A stretch of DNA of 64,000 nt from Chryseobacterium gleum. Its GTDB lineage: Bacteria; Bacteroidota; Bacteroidia; Flavobacteriales; Weeksellaceae. The notes beneath the pieces are model-generated. The model was given only the letters and a program-made list of their open reading frames with translations, was not told the origin of the DNA and made no database searches. The position numbers were made by a program, and so were the translations under genes. Location of the stretch: the NCBI RefSeq assembly GCF_900636535.1, contig NZ_LR134289.1, forward strand, positions 2,790,001 through 2,854,000, given 5' to 3'. Each line of letters opens with the position of its first letter. Positions within the stretch are counted from its first letter, which is position 1. This document shows, piece by piece, positions 1-9,138 of this stretch.

Positions 1-371
1 GCAGCATCTGAAATTACATTATCAATAACAACCAAAGCCTGATTATTACCAGTAATTGATTTTGAACCTCTCAAAATAATTTTAAAACTTGGATCTACGG
101 CACTGTTTGTGTTGGTAATTTGAAGCCCAGATACTTTTCCTGTTAATGCCTGAACTGCCCCTGGTGCAGCAGCCTGATTAAGTTCTTTAGTACTTACTAT
201 TTGTTGGGCATTTGTAATAGCATCAGCTTTTTTCTTAATACCTAAGGCACCCGTAACAACGATCTCCTCTATATTTTTGGTCTTTAGAGTATCTTTAGTG
301 TTTTGGGCTGATACCATCACAAATGATGATGATAGTACTACCGCAAATACACTTGCAGTTAATTTCTTCAT
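1..371 (-). CDS. SusC/RagA-type TonB-dependent outer-membrane receptor, N-terminal part
   Basis: The gene runs leftward off the window, leaving about 123 residues. The start is the ATG at 371-369. A signal peptide covers about residues 1-22, ending VSAQ. A TonB-box-like stretch (EEIVVTGALG) follows, then the start of the plug domain with the typical run ending in VVIDNV. SusC-family receptors import glycans or peptides across the outer membrane with a SusD lipoprotein, which would lie outside the window. The mature part starts directly at the plug with no carboxypeptidase-D-like repeat, so this is a short SusC variant or a plain TonB receptor. The substrate cannot be judged from this fragment. 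Confidence 0.85.
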   Translation of the reverse strand, partial: MKKLTASVFAVVLSSSFVMVSAQNTKDTLKTKNIEEIVVTGALGIKKKADAITNAQQIVSTKELNQAAAPGAVQALTGKVSGLQITNTNSAVDPSFKIILRGSKSITGNNQALVVIDNVISDA

Positions 372-396
372 ATCGAATTCAATTATTTTTTACAGG

Positions 397-431
397 TTAC
401 AAATTTGTAAAACTTTCTTAAAAACACAAAA
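397..431 (-). promoter_or_regulatory. Candidate promoter of the SusC-like gene, with a perfect palindrome
   Basis: On the minus strand a TTTTG (431-427) is followed 19 nt later by CAAATTTG (407-400), close to the Bacteroidetes -33/-7 layout (TTTG, then TAnnTTTG). The -7 element lies inside the 14-nt perfect palindrome TTACAAATTTGTAA (397-410). This could be an operator or a coincidence of A+T richness. Confidence 0.4.
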
Positions 432-862
432 CTTTTTCTTAAAAAAATATAAAATTTCAACTATCATTAAAAAAACCAATAAATAAAATATTAATATTTG
501 TTAAAAATAAATATTTTAACAAATATTAACAACCAATTAAACTACATTATTTAAAAAACAACAACAAGCACAAAAATTAATGTTTATTACATCAACTTAA
601 CAACAAAACAAAGAATAAAAGCAACATAAACAATAAAAACATATAATAAATTTAAACAAAACATAAAAAAAATAAAATATTAATAATACTCATTAATTAT
701 TCAATCGTCAAGAAAAAGAAGAAAAGACATATACACTATAACGTAAAAGCATTATTATCAAAAAAAACCTGTTTTCATTAAGAAGTGCTAATCTAAAATA
801 TTAAAAATCAAACGTAAAAATATCTTCATAATATTCACTTTATAAAATCGTTAGGACAAACA

Positions 863-893
863 TTGGATTAATATTTTTGTTTATTTAATTTTG
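863..893 (+). promoter_or_regulatory. rnhB promoter (Bacteroidetes -33/-7 type)
   Basis: TTG at 863-865, then 20 nt, then TAATTTTG at 886-893. This fits the Bacteroidetes primary-sigma consensus (TTG, 17-23 nt, TAnnTTTG). It lies 17 nt before the ATG at 911, giving a very short leader. Confidence 0.6.
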
Positions 894-910
894 CAGTTAT
901 TATTTCAAAC

Positions 911-1495
911 ATGGAGCTAATAAAAAACTGGTCAAACCTTTACATCGAAGCAGGATGTGATGAAGTAGGAAGAGGATGTTTAAGCGGTCCGGTGGTAGCT
1001 GCTGCGGTAATTTTAGATGAAGGTTTTGAACAAAATTTAGTTAATGATTCTAAAAAACTAACATTCAAAACCCGCATGGAATTAGATAGTTATATCAAGG
1101 ACAATGTAAAAAATTACGCTATTGCAGAGCTTCCAGCTTCCTTTATTGATGAACATAATATTCTTAATGCAAGCATTCATGCTATGCATCGTGCTTTGGA
1201 TAAACTGACTATAACTCCGGAACTTATTTTGGTTGATGGAAACAAATTTCATCCCTATAATTACATTCCACACCAGTGCATTATCAAAGGAGATTCCAAA
1301 GTGTTATCCATCGCTGCGGCATCTATTCTTGCTAAAAACTACAGAGATAAACTCATGATGCAGCTTCACGAAGAGCATCCTGAATACGGCTGGGACACTA
1401 ATTTTGGCTATGCTACAAAAAAACACCAGGAAGCCCTTATAAAGCACGGTCCAACGATATATCACAGACAATCCTTCAGATTGAAATATGACTGA
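911..1495 (+). CDS. rnhB: Ribonuclease HII
   Basis: RNase HII cuts RNA in RNA-DNA hybrids and starts removal of misincorporated ribonucleotides in the cytoplasm. The protein has 194 residues, the usual bacterial length. The N-terminal motif DEVGRG places acidic catalytic residues at D17 and E18. Two further aspartates follow at D109 (LILVDG) and D128 (KGDSK), completing the DEDD metal site. The family motif after it, with the ASILAK core, is intact. It is convergent with yidC, and the two share a hairpin terminator. The start is set by the promoter about 20 nt upstream. Confidence 0.97.
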   Translation: MELIKNWSNLYIEAGCDEVGRGCLSGPVVAAAVILDEGFEQNLVNDSKKLTFKTRMELDSYIKDNVKNYAIAELPASFIDEHNILNASIHAMHRALDKLTITPELILVDGNKFHPYNYIPHQCIIKGDSKVLSIAAASILAKNYRDKLMMQLHEEHPEYGWDTNFGYATKKHQEALIKHGPTIYHRQSFRLKYD

Positions 1496-1575
1496 AAACA
1501 GCTGATTTCCAATTATTAAATTCTCACAGTCCGATTGGAAATTTAAAATGATTCTAAATAAAAACATACATAAAA

Positions 1576-1605
1576 AAAGAGCAGCAATTAAAATTGCTGC
1601 TCTTT
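1576..1605. terminator. Bidirectional terminator between rnhB and yidC
   Basis: A perfect 14-bp stem (1576-1589 with 1592-1605, core GAGCAGCAATT) with a two-base loop. It has T/A-rich flanks on both sides, as expected for convergent genes. Confidence 0.8.
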
Positions 1606-1624
1606 AACATATTATAATTAAGAA

Positions 1625-3424
1625 TTATTTCTTTTTATTTCTCTGCTGTTCCTGAGCTTTCTGCTGTTCCTGAGCCTTTTCCATCATCTCTCTCATTCTC
1701 TTCTGGAACTTACCTTCTGCTTTTGGTTTTTCCTTGTTAGACTGAATCTGAGCATGGATTTTCTTCTCATCCAGAATCACATATTTAATAACCAGGATAA
1801 TTAAAATGTTAATCGCATTCGATACAAAATAATACCAAGAAAGACCTGAAGCCGAAGTATTAAGGAAGAACAGGAATGTAATCGGGAAGATATACATTAA
1901 CACCTTCATATTTGGCATTCCTTCCTGCTGAGGCTGTTGCATATTTCCTGAAGTCATTACCGTATAGATCAAAATAACAATCGTACAAGCTAATGCAAAA
2001 ATACTCAAATGGTCTCCAAGGAAAGGAACTTTAAACGGAAGCTTGATCAAATCATCATAAGCCGTTAAATCTTTTGCAAACCAGAACCCCTGTCCTCTAA
2101 GATCAATAAAGTTCGGGAAGAAACGGAATAATGCATAGAAAATAGGAATCTGAACCAATGCAGGTAAACATCCCGCCATCTGATTCACTCCGGCTTTTCT
2201 GTAAACTTCCATTGTAGCCTGCTGTTTCTTCATTGGATCAGCATCCTTGAACTTTGCATTTACTTCATCAATTTCCGGACGGATTACTTTCATCATCGCA
2301 CTCAGCTTATGCTGCTTATACATGATTGGCGAAAGAATCAGTTTTACAATAATCGTCATCACAAAAATTACCCAACCTGCAGATAACCCCCACGCTGCGA
2401 TAATACTATACAACCACATGAAGAAATAACGGTTCATCGCCCCGATGAACGACCATCCTAATGGAAGAATTTCATCAAAGTTCTTATCATAAGATTTAAG
2501 TAATGGTAAATCCAATGGCATGAAATACCATGTGAAATCCTGATTCAACTCACTTCCTGTCATCTGAACAAAACCTTCATAGTTGAATTTCTTCAGATAT
2601 TCTCCTTCTTCAACATTTTCCTGATTACCTTTACTTTGAGTAAATCCGTTTTTAGCTTCAATCACTGAGGAGAAAAACTGCTGCTTTACACCAATCCAGT
2701 TAAGAGTTTCTTTCTCCTCATCCATTGTCGTTCTTCCGTCATAATCATAATCTTTATAATTATTGAAAGCATACGAAAATTCTGAGTGAGATTGTTCCTG
2801 AGCCCTACCTTTTTCTAAGTTTCTTACATTATAATCCCAAATAAAATCTGCTTTATTGTCAGAAGTAATTTTAGAAAGTCCCTGAGTTCTTACTTTAAAG
2901 TCTAAAGTATATTTTGGAAGTAACGTATAAATGAACTGAATTACAGCACCATTATAATCCGCTGTCAGCGTTACAGCATTTCCATTAACAGCAGGTGAGA
3001 AAACTAAATCTTTAGTATTAACGGTCTTCCCTGTTTTATCTTTAAACTGAAAGCCGTAGTTTGAATTATTTTTAGTGATCAGATAAAGAGGCTGATCCGC
3101 ATTGTCTGTTTTATGGTTGTAGGCTTTATATTTTAAAAGCTCTACTTTAGAAACCTGTCCTCCCAAGCTTGAAAATTCAAGTTTCAGTTCATTATTTCCA
3201 AGACTTGCTGTCTGAATGGCATTAGGAGTTACATTTGGATTGATATTGGTTGCCTGAGTTTGCTTTACGGCATTTTTTGCTTGTTCCGTTTTCTGCTCCT
3301 GAGCTTTCAGCTCCGCTTCTTTTGCTTGTTTGTTCTGGAAATAGAACATAAAGCCGAATAGAACAAGGCATAAAACCGCGAAACTAATCATCTGCTTCTT
3401 ATCGATTCCGTTGTTTTGTTGCAT
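1625..3424 (-). CDS. yidC: Membrane protein insertase YidC
   Basis: YidC (599 residues) inserts and folds inner-membrane proteins, alone or with SecYEG. An N-terminal transmembrane segment (about residues 11-29) is followed by a charged glutamine-rich linker and a large periplasmic beta domain (about 65-330). The conserved Oxa1/YidC membrane core comes next, with a KVIRPEI stretch corresponding to the family's cytoplasmic coiled-coil segment. The tail is strongly basic (ending RNKKK), as expected for ribosome contact. Length and layout match Bacteroidetes YidC. It is transcribed leftward downstream of pyrG, with a hairpin in the 179-nt gap, so it probably has its own promoter. Confidence 0.97.
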   Translation of the reverse strand: MQQNNGIDKKQMISFAVLCLVLFGFMFYFQNKQAKEAELKAQEQKTEQAKNAVKQTQATNINPNVTPNAIQTASLGNNELKLEFSSLGGQVSKVELLKYKAYNHKTDNADQPLYLITKNNSNYGFQFKDKTGKTVNTKDLVFSPAVNGNAVTLTADYNGAVIQFIYTLLPKYTLDFKVRTQGLSKITSDNKADFIWDYNVRNLEKGRAQEQSHSEFSYAFNNYKDYDYDGRTTMDEEKETLNWIGVKQQFFSSVIEAKNGFTQSKGNQENVEEGEYLKKFNYEGFVQMTGSELNQDFTWYFMPLDLPLLKSYDKNFDEILPLGWSFIGAMNRYFFMWLYSIIAAWGLSAGWVIFVMTIIVKLILSPIMYKQHKLSAMMKVIRPEIDEVNAKFKDADPMKKQQATMEVYRKAGVNQMAGCLPALVQIPIFYALFRFFPNFIDLRGQGFWFAKDLTAYDDLIKLPFKVPFLGDHLSIFALACTIVILIYTVMTSGNMQQPQQEGMPNMKVLMYIFPITFLFFLNTSASGLSWYYFVSNAINILIILVIKYVILDEKKIHAQIQSNKEKPKAEGKFQKRMREMMEKAQEQQKAQEQQRNKKK

Positions 3425-3540
3425 TTTATTTTATATTAAAATTTTACGTTTAAAATATACATACTGGTGTACGTAAATTGAGCTGACAAAAATACTGTTT
3501 TTTTATCAAAACTCTATGCTTTACGTTGTTACTATATAAT

Positions 3541-3572
3541 AAACTCAAGCTGACAATAATCAGCCTGAGTTT
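3541..3572. terminator. Hairpin terminator after pyrG
   Basis: AAACTCA-a-GCTGA (3541-3553), a six-base loop, then TCAGC-c-TGAGTTT (3560-3572). This is a 12-bp stem with one mismatch. It lies 32 nt past the pyrG stop and before yidC, both leftward. Confidence 0.7.
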
Positions 3573-3603
3573 ATGTATAGACGTTTATGATAAAATATTT
3601 ACC

Positions 3604-5211
3604 TTATTTCTTTTCGCAAGCCTTGATGAAAGCTCTGAATAAAGGATGCGGTGTTGCTACCGTACTCTTATATTCCGGGTGATACTGAACCCCTACATAG
3701 AACGGGTGATCAGGAAGCTCAAGGGCTTCTACCAAACCGGTTTCAGGGTTGGTACCTGTAGCAAGGAAACCATTTTTCTCAAATTCCTGAAGATAATCAC
3801 TGTTGAATTCATAACGGTGACGGTGTCTTTCAGAAATATTCTTGCTTCCGTAGATATCATATAGCTTAGAACCGTTTTTCAAAGCACATTTCCATGCTCC
3901 GAGACGCATTGTCCCACCTTTATCTACAACATTTTTCTGTTCTTCCATTAAGGAAATAACAGGATCCGGAGTAGCGGTATCAAATTCCATAGAATTCGCT
4001 TTTGTATGTCCTAAAACATTTCTGGCAAATTCAACTGTCATGATCTGCATCCCTAAACAGATTCCCAGCATTGGAATTTTATTTTCTCTTGCATATTTTG
4101 CGGTAAGAACTTTTCCTTCAATTCCTCTGTCTCCGAAACCTGGAGCAACAAGGATACCATTCACTCCTTTCAGGGTTTCTTTGATATTCTCTTCAGTGAT
4201 GTCTCCACTGTATACCCATCTTACTTTTACTTCAGTTTCAAGGTCTGCTCCAGCATGTTTGAAAGCTTCAGCAATTGAAATGTATGAATCCTGAAGGGAA
4301 ACATATTTTCCAACCAAGGCAATTTCAACTGTTTTCTTAGGATTCTGGAATTTTTTAAGGAAACTCTTCCAGTCTTTAAGATCAGCATCTTTATCACTTT
4401 TCAGATCCAGCGCTTTCAAAACTACATCATCGAAATTCTGCTTCTGAAGATACATTGGAACCTCATAGATCGTTTCAAGATCTTTACATTCGATTACATT
4501 GTCTAAAGGAACGTTACAGAACTGAGCCAGCTTTGCTCTCTGATCTTTAGGAATTTTATGTTCTGTTCTGCACACCAATACATCTGCCATGATTCCGCTT
4601 TCCATTAACTGACGAACGGAATGCTGGGATGGTTTCGTTTTTAATTCCCCACTTGAAGCAAGGTAAGGCAGTAAAGTAAGGTGAATCACCATAGAATTAC
4701 TTTCTCCCAACTCCCATTTAAGCTGACGAACAGTTTCAATGTATGGCAAAGATTCGATATCCCCCACAGTTCCACCGATCTCAGTAATGATGATATCGTA
4801 GTTCTGTTTTGAAAGGATTTTAATTCTACGTTTGATTTCGTTAGTAATATGAGGAATTACCTGAACTGTTTTTCCAAGGAAATCTCCTTTTCTTTCTTTT
4901 TCGATGACAGTCTGGTAAATTTTTCCTGTAGTAACGTTGTTGTTTTGGGATGTAGGAGCGTCAAGGTAGCGCTCGTAGTGGCCTAAATCCAGATCCGTCT
5001 CCGCACCATCTTCAGTCACATAACACTCTCCGTGTTCATAAGGATTCAAAGTTCCCGGGTCGATATTGATATAAGGATCTAATTTTTGGATCGTTACATT
5101 AAAGCCGCGTGATTTTAGTAGAAGTCCCAGAGAAGCAGAAACGATTCCCTTTCCCAAAGATGAAGTTACACCTCCTGTCACAAAGATGTACTTTGTATTC
5201 TTTTTACTCAT
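3604..5211 (-). CDS. pyrG: CTP synthase
   Basis: CTP synthase aminates UTP to CTP using glutamine and ATP. The N-terminal amidoligase domain has the P-loop region GGVTSSLGKG (about residues 13-22). The C-terminal class I glutaminase domain has the nucleophile loop LGICLGMQ and the His/Glu pair in YHPEYKS. I place the start at 5211 (MSKKNTKYIFVTGG), giving 535 residues, the normal family length. An upstream in-frame ATG would add 25 residues not typical of the family. The cytidine-nucleotide pathway context is not clustered here. Confidence 0.96.
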   Translation of the reverse strand: MSKKNTKYIFVTGGVTSSLGKGIVSASLGLLLKSRGFNVTIQKLDPYINIDPGTLNPYEHGECYVTEDGAETDLDLGHYERYLDAPTSQNNNVTTGKIYQTVIEKERKGDFLGKTVQVIPHITNEIKRRIKILSKQNYDIIITEIGGTVGDIESLPYIETVRQLKWELGESNSMVIHLTLLPYLASSGELKTKPSQHSVRQLMESGIMADVLVCRTEHKIPKDQRAKLAQFCNVPLDNVIECKDLETIYEVPMYLQKQNFDDVVLKALDLKSDKDADLKDWKSFLKKFQNPKKTVEIALVGKYVSLQDSYISIAEAFKHAGADLETEVKVRWVYSGDITEENIKETLKGVNGILVAPGFGDRGIEGKVLTAKYARENKIPMLGICLGMQIMTVEFARNVLGHTKANSMEFDTATPDPVISLMEEQKNVVDKGGTMRLGAWKCALKNGSKLYDIYGSKNISERHRHRYEFNSDYLQEFEKNGFLATGTNPETGLVEALELPDHPFYVGVQYHPEYKSTVATPHPLFRAFIKACEKK

Positions 5212-5332
5212 TAGATTAGGTTTGTGCAAAGTTAGGGGAAAAAGAAATACAAAGCAATTATTTACATTTTGAAAATATAAAAACACAGCTCAAACGACTA
5301 TAAAACCTGCGTAAAAATTTATTTGACAATAA

Positions 5333-5363
5333 AAAAGGTCTTCCGCTCAAATGGAAAACCTTT
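5333..5363. terminator. Hairpin terminator after the YceI gene
   Basis: An imperfect stem AAAGGT-c-TTCC / GGAA-a-ACCTTT with an eight-base loop, between the leftward YceI gene and pyrG. Confidence 0.5.
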
Positions 5364-5388
5364 ATATATATTATGTATCGTTGGAAAA

Positions 5389-5958
5389 TTACTGCTTCAC
5401 CAGTTCAAAGTAAGCTGCTACTTCCACATCTTTTGCAATACCAGCTCCTGTCGGATCATATTTGATTCCGTAATCCAGGCGGTTTACCGTAAACTTTGTC
5501 TGAATTCCCATTACTTCTTTTCCGTCTTTATTTTTCGTAACGCCCCCGAATGTCACAGGTGCGCTGATTTCTTTTTCCACTCCTTTTATTGTCAGTTTTC
5601 CCTTAACGATATAGTTGTTGTTTTTATCTTTTGTTACGGAAGAACTTTTAAATTCAATCGTAGGATATTTGGCAACATCGAAAAAATCTTCGCTTATAAG
5701 ATGTCTGTCTCTCATATCCACTCCGGTATTAATACTGGAAACACTGATGGCAAAGCTTAAATCGGCATTATCAAGATTAGCGCCACCGGTAGCAGCTCTT
5801 CCGTCAAATTTGTCGAACCTTCCCTGCACAAAACTGATTCCCATATGCTTAATATTAAAATTAACAGAAGAATGCATCTGGTCTACCTGCCAGCTTCCCT
5901 GTGCAAAGGCAACAATACTTAAAAGCGTAAATACGAAAGATAAAAATACTTTTTTCAT
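5389..5958 (-). CDS. YceI-family periplasmic lipid-binding protein
   Basis: The protein has 189 residues with a signal peptide (about 1-20, ending IVAFAQ). It carries the whole YceI-like lipocalin fold sequence, with the conserved opening WQVDQMHSSVNF, then GRFDKFDG and the internal stretch with IKGVEKEI. Members bind long isoprenoid or other amphiphilic lipids, probably in the periplasm. It stands alone, with a terminator before pyrG. The physiological ligand cannot be read from the sequence. Confidence 0.93.
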   Translation of the reverse strand: MKKVFLSFVFTLLSIVAFAQGSWQVDQMHSSVNFNIKHMGISFVQGRFDKFDGRAATGGANLDNADLSFAISVSSINTGVDMRDRHLISEDFFDVAKYPTIEFKSSSVTKDKNNNYIVKGKLTIKGVEKEISAPVTFGGVTKNKDGKEVMGIQTKFTVNRLDYGIKYDPTGAGIAKDVEVAAYFELVKQ

Positions 5959-6097
5959 TGTAATAATATTTTACATTAATATTTTATTGAATGAAGCTAA
6001 GATATGAAAGATATTTCTACCTTGGCACATTAGTTTTTAATATAAATTCAAACAGATTATTCTGAAAGAAAAATGCTTTTTTTTATAACTTCGCAGT

Positions 6098-7447
6098 ATG
6101 GCAAAACTGAAAACAGCATACTTCTGTCAAAACTGCGGAACCCAGTACCCTCAATGGATGGGACAATGTAAAAATTGTGGAGAGTGGAATACCTTAGTGG
6201 AAGAAGTGGTGGAAAAACCCTCCCATAAAACACCGCCTTTCTCAAAAACCAAACAACATGTGATTAATATTGTTGAAGTGGAAACGAGTGAGGAACCAAG
6301 AATAAAAACTCCTTCCGAAGAGCTGAACCGTGTATTGGGAGGCGGAATCGTTTTGGGTTCCGTTACCTTGATTGGCGGTGAGCCGGGAATCGGAAAGTCT
6401 ACCCTTCTGCTTCAGCTTGCTTTGAAAATGAAGAAAAAAATCTTCTATGTTTCCGGGGAAGAAAGTGCTTCTCAGATTAAAATGAGGGCGGACAGGCTTA
6501 CGGATATTCAAAATCCGAACTGTTTCCTTTTTACTGAAACTTCACTGGAGAAAATTCTTCATGAGGCAAAAAAGCTGGAACCGGATTTTATGATTATTGA
6601 TTCTATTCAGACATTGCAGTCCCAATTGATAGAAAGTTCTCCGGGTACCGTATCTCAAATCCGGGAATGCTCCAATGAGATCATCAAATATGCCAAAGAA
6701 AACAATACCCCGGTATTCCTTGTAGGCCATATCACCAAAGACGGGCAGATTGCCGGACCAAAGGTTCTGGAACACATGGTGGATGTCGTTCTGAATTTTG
6801 ACGGCGACCGGAATCACCTTTTCAGATTGTTACGAGCGAATAAAAACCGTTTTGGTTCAACGTCTGAAATCGGGATTTATGAAATGATCTCACAGGGATT
6901 AAAAGAGATTAAAAACCCTTCCGAAATTCTGATCACCAAGAAATTTGAGGAACTTTCAGGAAACTCCGTTGCGGTAACCTTGGAAGGAAACAGACCTATG
7001 CTTCTTGAAATCCAGGCTCTGGTAAGCACAGCCGTTTATGGTACTCCTCAAAGAAGCTCTACTGGTTTTGATTCAAAAAGGCTGAATATGCTTTTAGCTG
7101 TACTGGAAAAAAGAGCCGGATTTCAATTGGGAGCTAAAGACGTTTTCCTGAATATCACCGGAGGGATCAAAACAGACGATCCGGCACTGGATCTGGCAGT
7201 TATTGCCTCTGTTCTTTCTTCCAATGAAGATATTGCCATTTCTGAGCATTACTGCTTTGCCGGAGAAATCGGTTTAAGTGGTGAAATACGTCCTGTAGCA
7301 CAGATTGAACAAAGAATTACCGAGGCGGAAAAATTGGGTTATGAAAAAATATTCGTTTCCAATCTTAATAAAATCCCGAAAAGAAAATTCGGAATTAAGA
7401 TTGAAGAAGTGAGCAAGATTGAAGATTTTCATGAGAGACTTTTCTAA
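6098..7447 (+). CDS. radA: DNA repair protein RadA
   Basis: RadA (449 residues) is a RecA-like helicase that drives branch migration during recombination. A four-cysteine zinc finger (C10, C13, C24, C27) opens the protein. Walker A lies at about 93-102 (GGEPGIGKST), the RadA-specific KNRFG motif is at 249-253, and the C-terminal third is the Lon-protease-like domain. All hallmark motifs are intact. A -7-like TAACTTCG lies about 15 nt before the start. Confidence 0.97.
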   Translation: MAKLKTAYFCQNCGTQYPQWMGQCKNCGEWNTLVEEVVEKPSHKTPPFSKTKQHVINIVEVETSEEPRIKTPSEELNRVLGGGIVLGSVTLIGGEPGIGKSTLLLQLALKMKKKIFYVSGEESASQIKMRADRLTDIQNPNCFLFTETSLEKILHEAKKLEPDFMIIDSIQTLQSQLIESSPGTVSQIRECSNEIIKYAKENNTPVFLVGHITKDGQIAGPKVLEHMVDVVLNFDGDRNHLFRLLRANKNRFGSTSEIGIYEMISQGLKEIKNPSEILITKKFEELSGNSVAVTLEGNRPMLLEIQALVSTAVYGTPQRSSTGFDSKRLNMLLAVLEKRAGFQLGAKDVFLNITGGIKTDDPALDLAVIASVLSSNEDIAISEHYCFAGEIGLSGEIRPVAQIEQRITEAEKLGYEKIFVSNLNKIPKRKFGIKIEEVSKIEDFHERLF

Positions 7448-7465
7448 GGTGAATGGTCAATTTTT

Positions 7466-7560
7466 GCTTCGCAAGTCAATAGTCAATTGAAATGTGAATA
7501 AAAATTTACGAGCGAAGCGGATTCACTATTCACTATTCACCAGTATCAAACATTCACATT
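7466..7560. repeat. Intergenic repeat-rich segment with an inverted repeat
   Basis: GCTTCGC (7466-7472) and its complement GCGAAGC (7512-7518) flank a 39-nt loop. Short near-tandem units (tcaatagtcaat, attcactattcact) fill the rest. It may be a weak terminator for radA or a fragment of a dispersed intergenic repeat. Confidence 0.35.
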
Positions 7561-7579
7561 TAATTCATACCTTTAAGTT

Positions 7580-8173
7580 ATGAATTATCTGGCGCATTCC
7601 TTTCTTTCTTTTACCGACGGGCAGATCGTGGGACAGTTTCTCGAAGATTTCATCCGCAACAGAGATCGTTTTTCTTTCCCGAAAGATATTCAGGATGGTA
7701 TTACCCTGCATAGGGCAATTGATACATTTACAGATTCCCACCCTGCTATTCATGAAGCCAAAAAAGTTTTTGCTCCTTTGGTAAGATTATATGCCGGTGC
7801 ATTTGTGGATGTTTCTATGGATCATTTTGTGGCGAAAGACCTTTCCCTTCATTCACTGGCAGAATGGAAGGCTCATTCCCTCCATGTTTACAGTGTTTTG
7901 AATTCGCATCAGCAATGGCTTCCCGAAAACTTTAAAAGGATGCTTGTTAAAATGGAGCAGGACGACTGGCTCTATAACTACCGTGAAGACTGGGGAATTA
8001 AATTCAGTATTCAGAATGTGCTGAATAAAGCAAAATACCTGGATAAAGACATACCCGTATTTGAAGCTTTCTTAAAAAATAAAGATCATCTTCAGCAATG
8101 TTATGATGACTTTTTTCCTGACCTACTGGCTCACGCAAAAGGAATCAATACGTTGCTTCAGCTGGAAAACTAA
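7580..8173 (+). CDS. Acyl carrier protein phosphodiesterase (AcpH family)
   Basis: The protein has 197 residues and matches the AcpH/DUF479 family. These enzymes hydrolyse the 4'-phosphopantetheine arm from acyl carrier protein and belong to the HD-domain superfamily. Family features visible are the start NYLAHSFLS, the GQFLEDF segment and the GITLHRAIDTFTDSHP motif with its His/Asp metal ligands, then a second metal region MDHFVAKD. It stands alone between radA and a repeat-like intergenic element. Confidence 0.88.
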   Translation: MNYLAHSFLSFTDGQIVGQFLEDFIRNRDRFSFPKDIQDGITLHRAIDTFTDSHPAIHEAKKVFAPLVRLYAGAFVDVSMDHFVAKDLSLHSLAEWKAHSLHVYSVLNSHQQWLPENFKRMLVKMEQDDWLYNYREDWGIKFSIQNVLNKAKYLDKDIPVFEAFLKNKDHLQQCYDDFFPDLLAHAKGINTLLQLEN

Positions 8174-8203
8174 TAAACTGTAAATTTGTCTTACTGTTTA
8201 AAA

Positions 8204-8364
8204 CGCAAAGACTAAATTAAGTTTTGTTATTATTAAGTGAGCTAAGAAGGCGACAAAGTCGCTGAACAGGCTGCATGGATTTGGTGCCGCTTAGAAAAAA
8301 TCAACAAAGTTGATTCCTCCTTTGCTTCCTCAAAAATATAATATCATACGCTGAAATCTTTGCG
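8204..8364. repeat. Non-coding element with CGCAAAG inverted ends and two internal hairpins
   Basis: CGCAAAG (8204-8210) and CTTTGCG (8358-8364) bound a 161-bp non-coding stretch. Inside are two perfect short hairpins sharing an AAA loop: GCGAC-aaa-GTCGC (8250-8262) and ATCAAC-aaa-GTTGAT (8300-8314). The layout resembles a miniature dispersed element. No target-site duplication is obvious. Confidence 0.4.
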
Positions 8365-8393
8365 TGAAATTACAATATACTAAATATATATTC

Positions 8394-8909
8394 TTAGAAC
8401 TGTTTATAGAGATAGCGGTTAGGATAGGTAAGTTTTTCACTGCTCCTTTGCCCATTCACAATAATATGTACAATGTTGATCTGATCATCAAAAAGGTTAT
8501 ACAGAAAACTCACCGCAGTTTCTACTTTTTTAGGAGTAGCTACAGGTTCAGACTCAAGATATATATTTACAGACTCCTGATCTTCTTCATAGCCGATGTA
8601 ATTTACTTTCAAAAATTTATTATCCGCTTTTAATTTGAAATATTCTGAACAGTATTTGGGCAGGGCTTCATTTAGTTTTGCCTTATATTTTTCATCGTTA
8701 AAATGAAAAGCTCCGCCATATTTTTTGCCCAATCCGTTTTCCATGTCATCCAGAAAGAATCTTCCGGTCACTTCAAATGTTCTGGATTTTGAATTATAAT
8801 TAATTTCAACAGAACCCACATGATAAGGATGCACAGCATCATCACTTACAAAACTCTGAAATACAAGTGTTAATATTAAAAGAAAACTCCAAAAAAACTT
8901 ACCCGGCAT
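8394..8909 (-). CDS. DUF6702 family secreted protein
   Basis: The protein has 171 residues with an N-terminal hydrophobic signal (about 5-20). It is followed by the typical HPYHVGSVEINYN opening of the family and a single predicted beta-rich domain. The function is unknown. In Flavobacteriia such proteins sit beside HupE/UreJ-like proteins and M1 peptidases, exactly as here (next two genes, divergent). That suggests a conserved envelope module, which is inference from context only. Confidence 0.75.
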   Translation of the reverse strand: MPGKFFWSFLLILTLVFQSFVSDDAVHPYHVGSVEINYNSKSRTFEVTGRFFLDDMENGLGKKYGGAFHFNDEKYKAKLNEALPKYCSEYFKLKADNKFLKVNYIGYEEDQESVNIYLESEPVATPKKVETAVSFLYNLFDDQINIVHIIVNGQRSSEKLTYPNRYLYKQF

Positions 8910-9112
8910 GAACTTTAATTTACAGCAAATATAAAAAAAGCAACAGTTATAGAGACGGTTCCTTCAAAAGAAGCCATTATTTACTAATATCTATCCTGTG
9001 TATTCTTTAATAAAATACCAAACCCGAAAATCCTATTTCTTTTAATTCGTGTGAAAAGTGTAAAAAGGCTGCTGCAGCCCTCCAAGAGATTCGTTCCTCC
9101 ATACGAAATGTT

Positions 9113-9120
9113 TACTTTTG
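9113..9120 (+). promoter_or_regulatory. Candidate -7 element for the HupE/UreJ gene
   Basis: TACTTTTG fits TAnnTTTG and lies 18 nt before the ATG at 9139. No convincing -33 partner is seen. Confidence 0.4.
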
Positions 9121-9138
9121 TAAAAATTTTTAATCAAA

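Larger units (their letters stand above)
372..910. other. 539-nt extremely A+T-rich intergenic region
   Basis: This region separates the divergent SusC-like gene and rnhB. Apart from the two candidate promoters near its ends I see no open reading frame with coding character, no clear terminator and no repeat. Long oligo-A tracts dominate 480-760. Confidence 0.6.
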
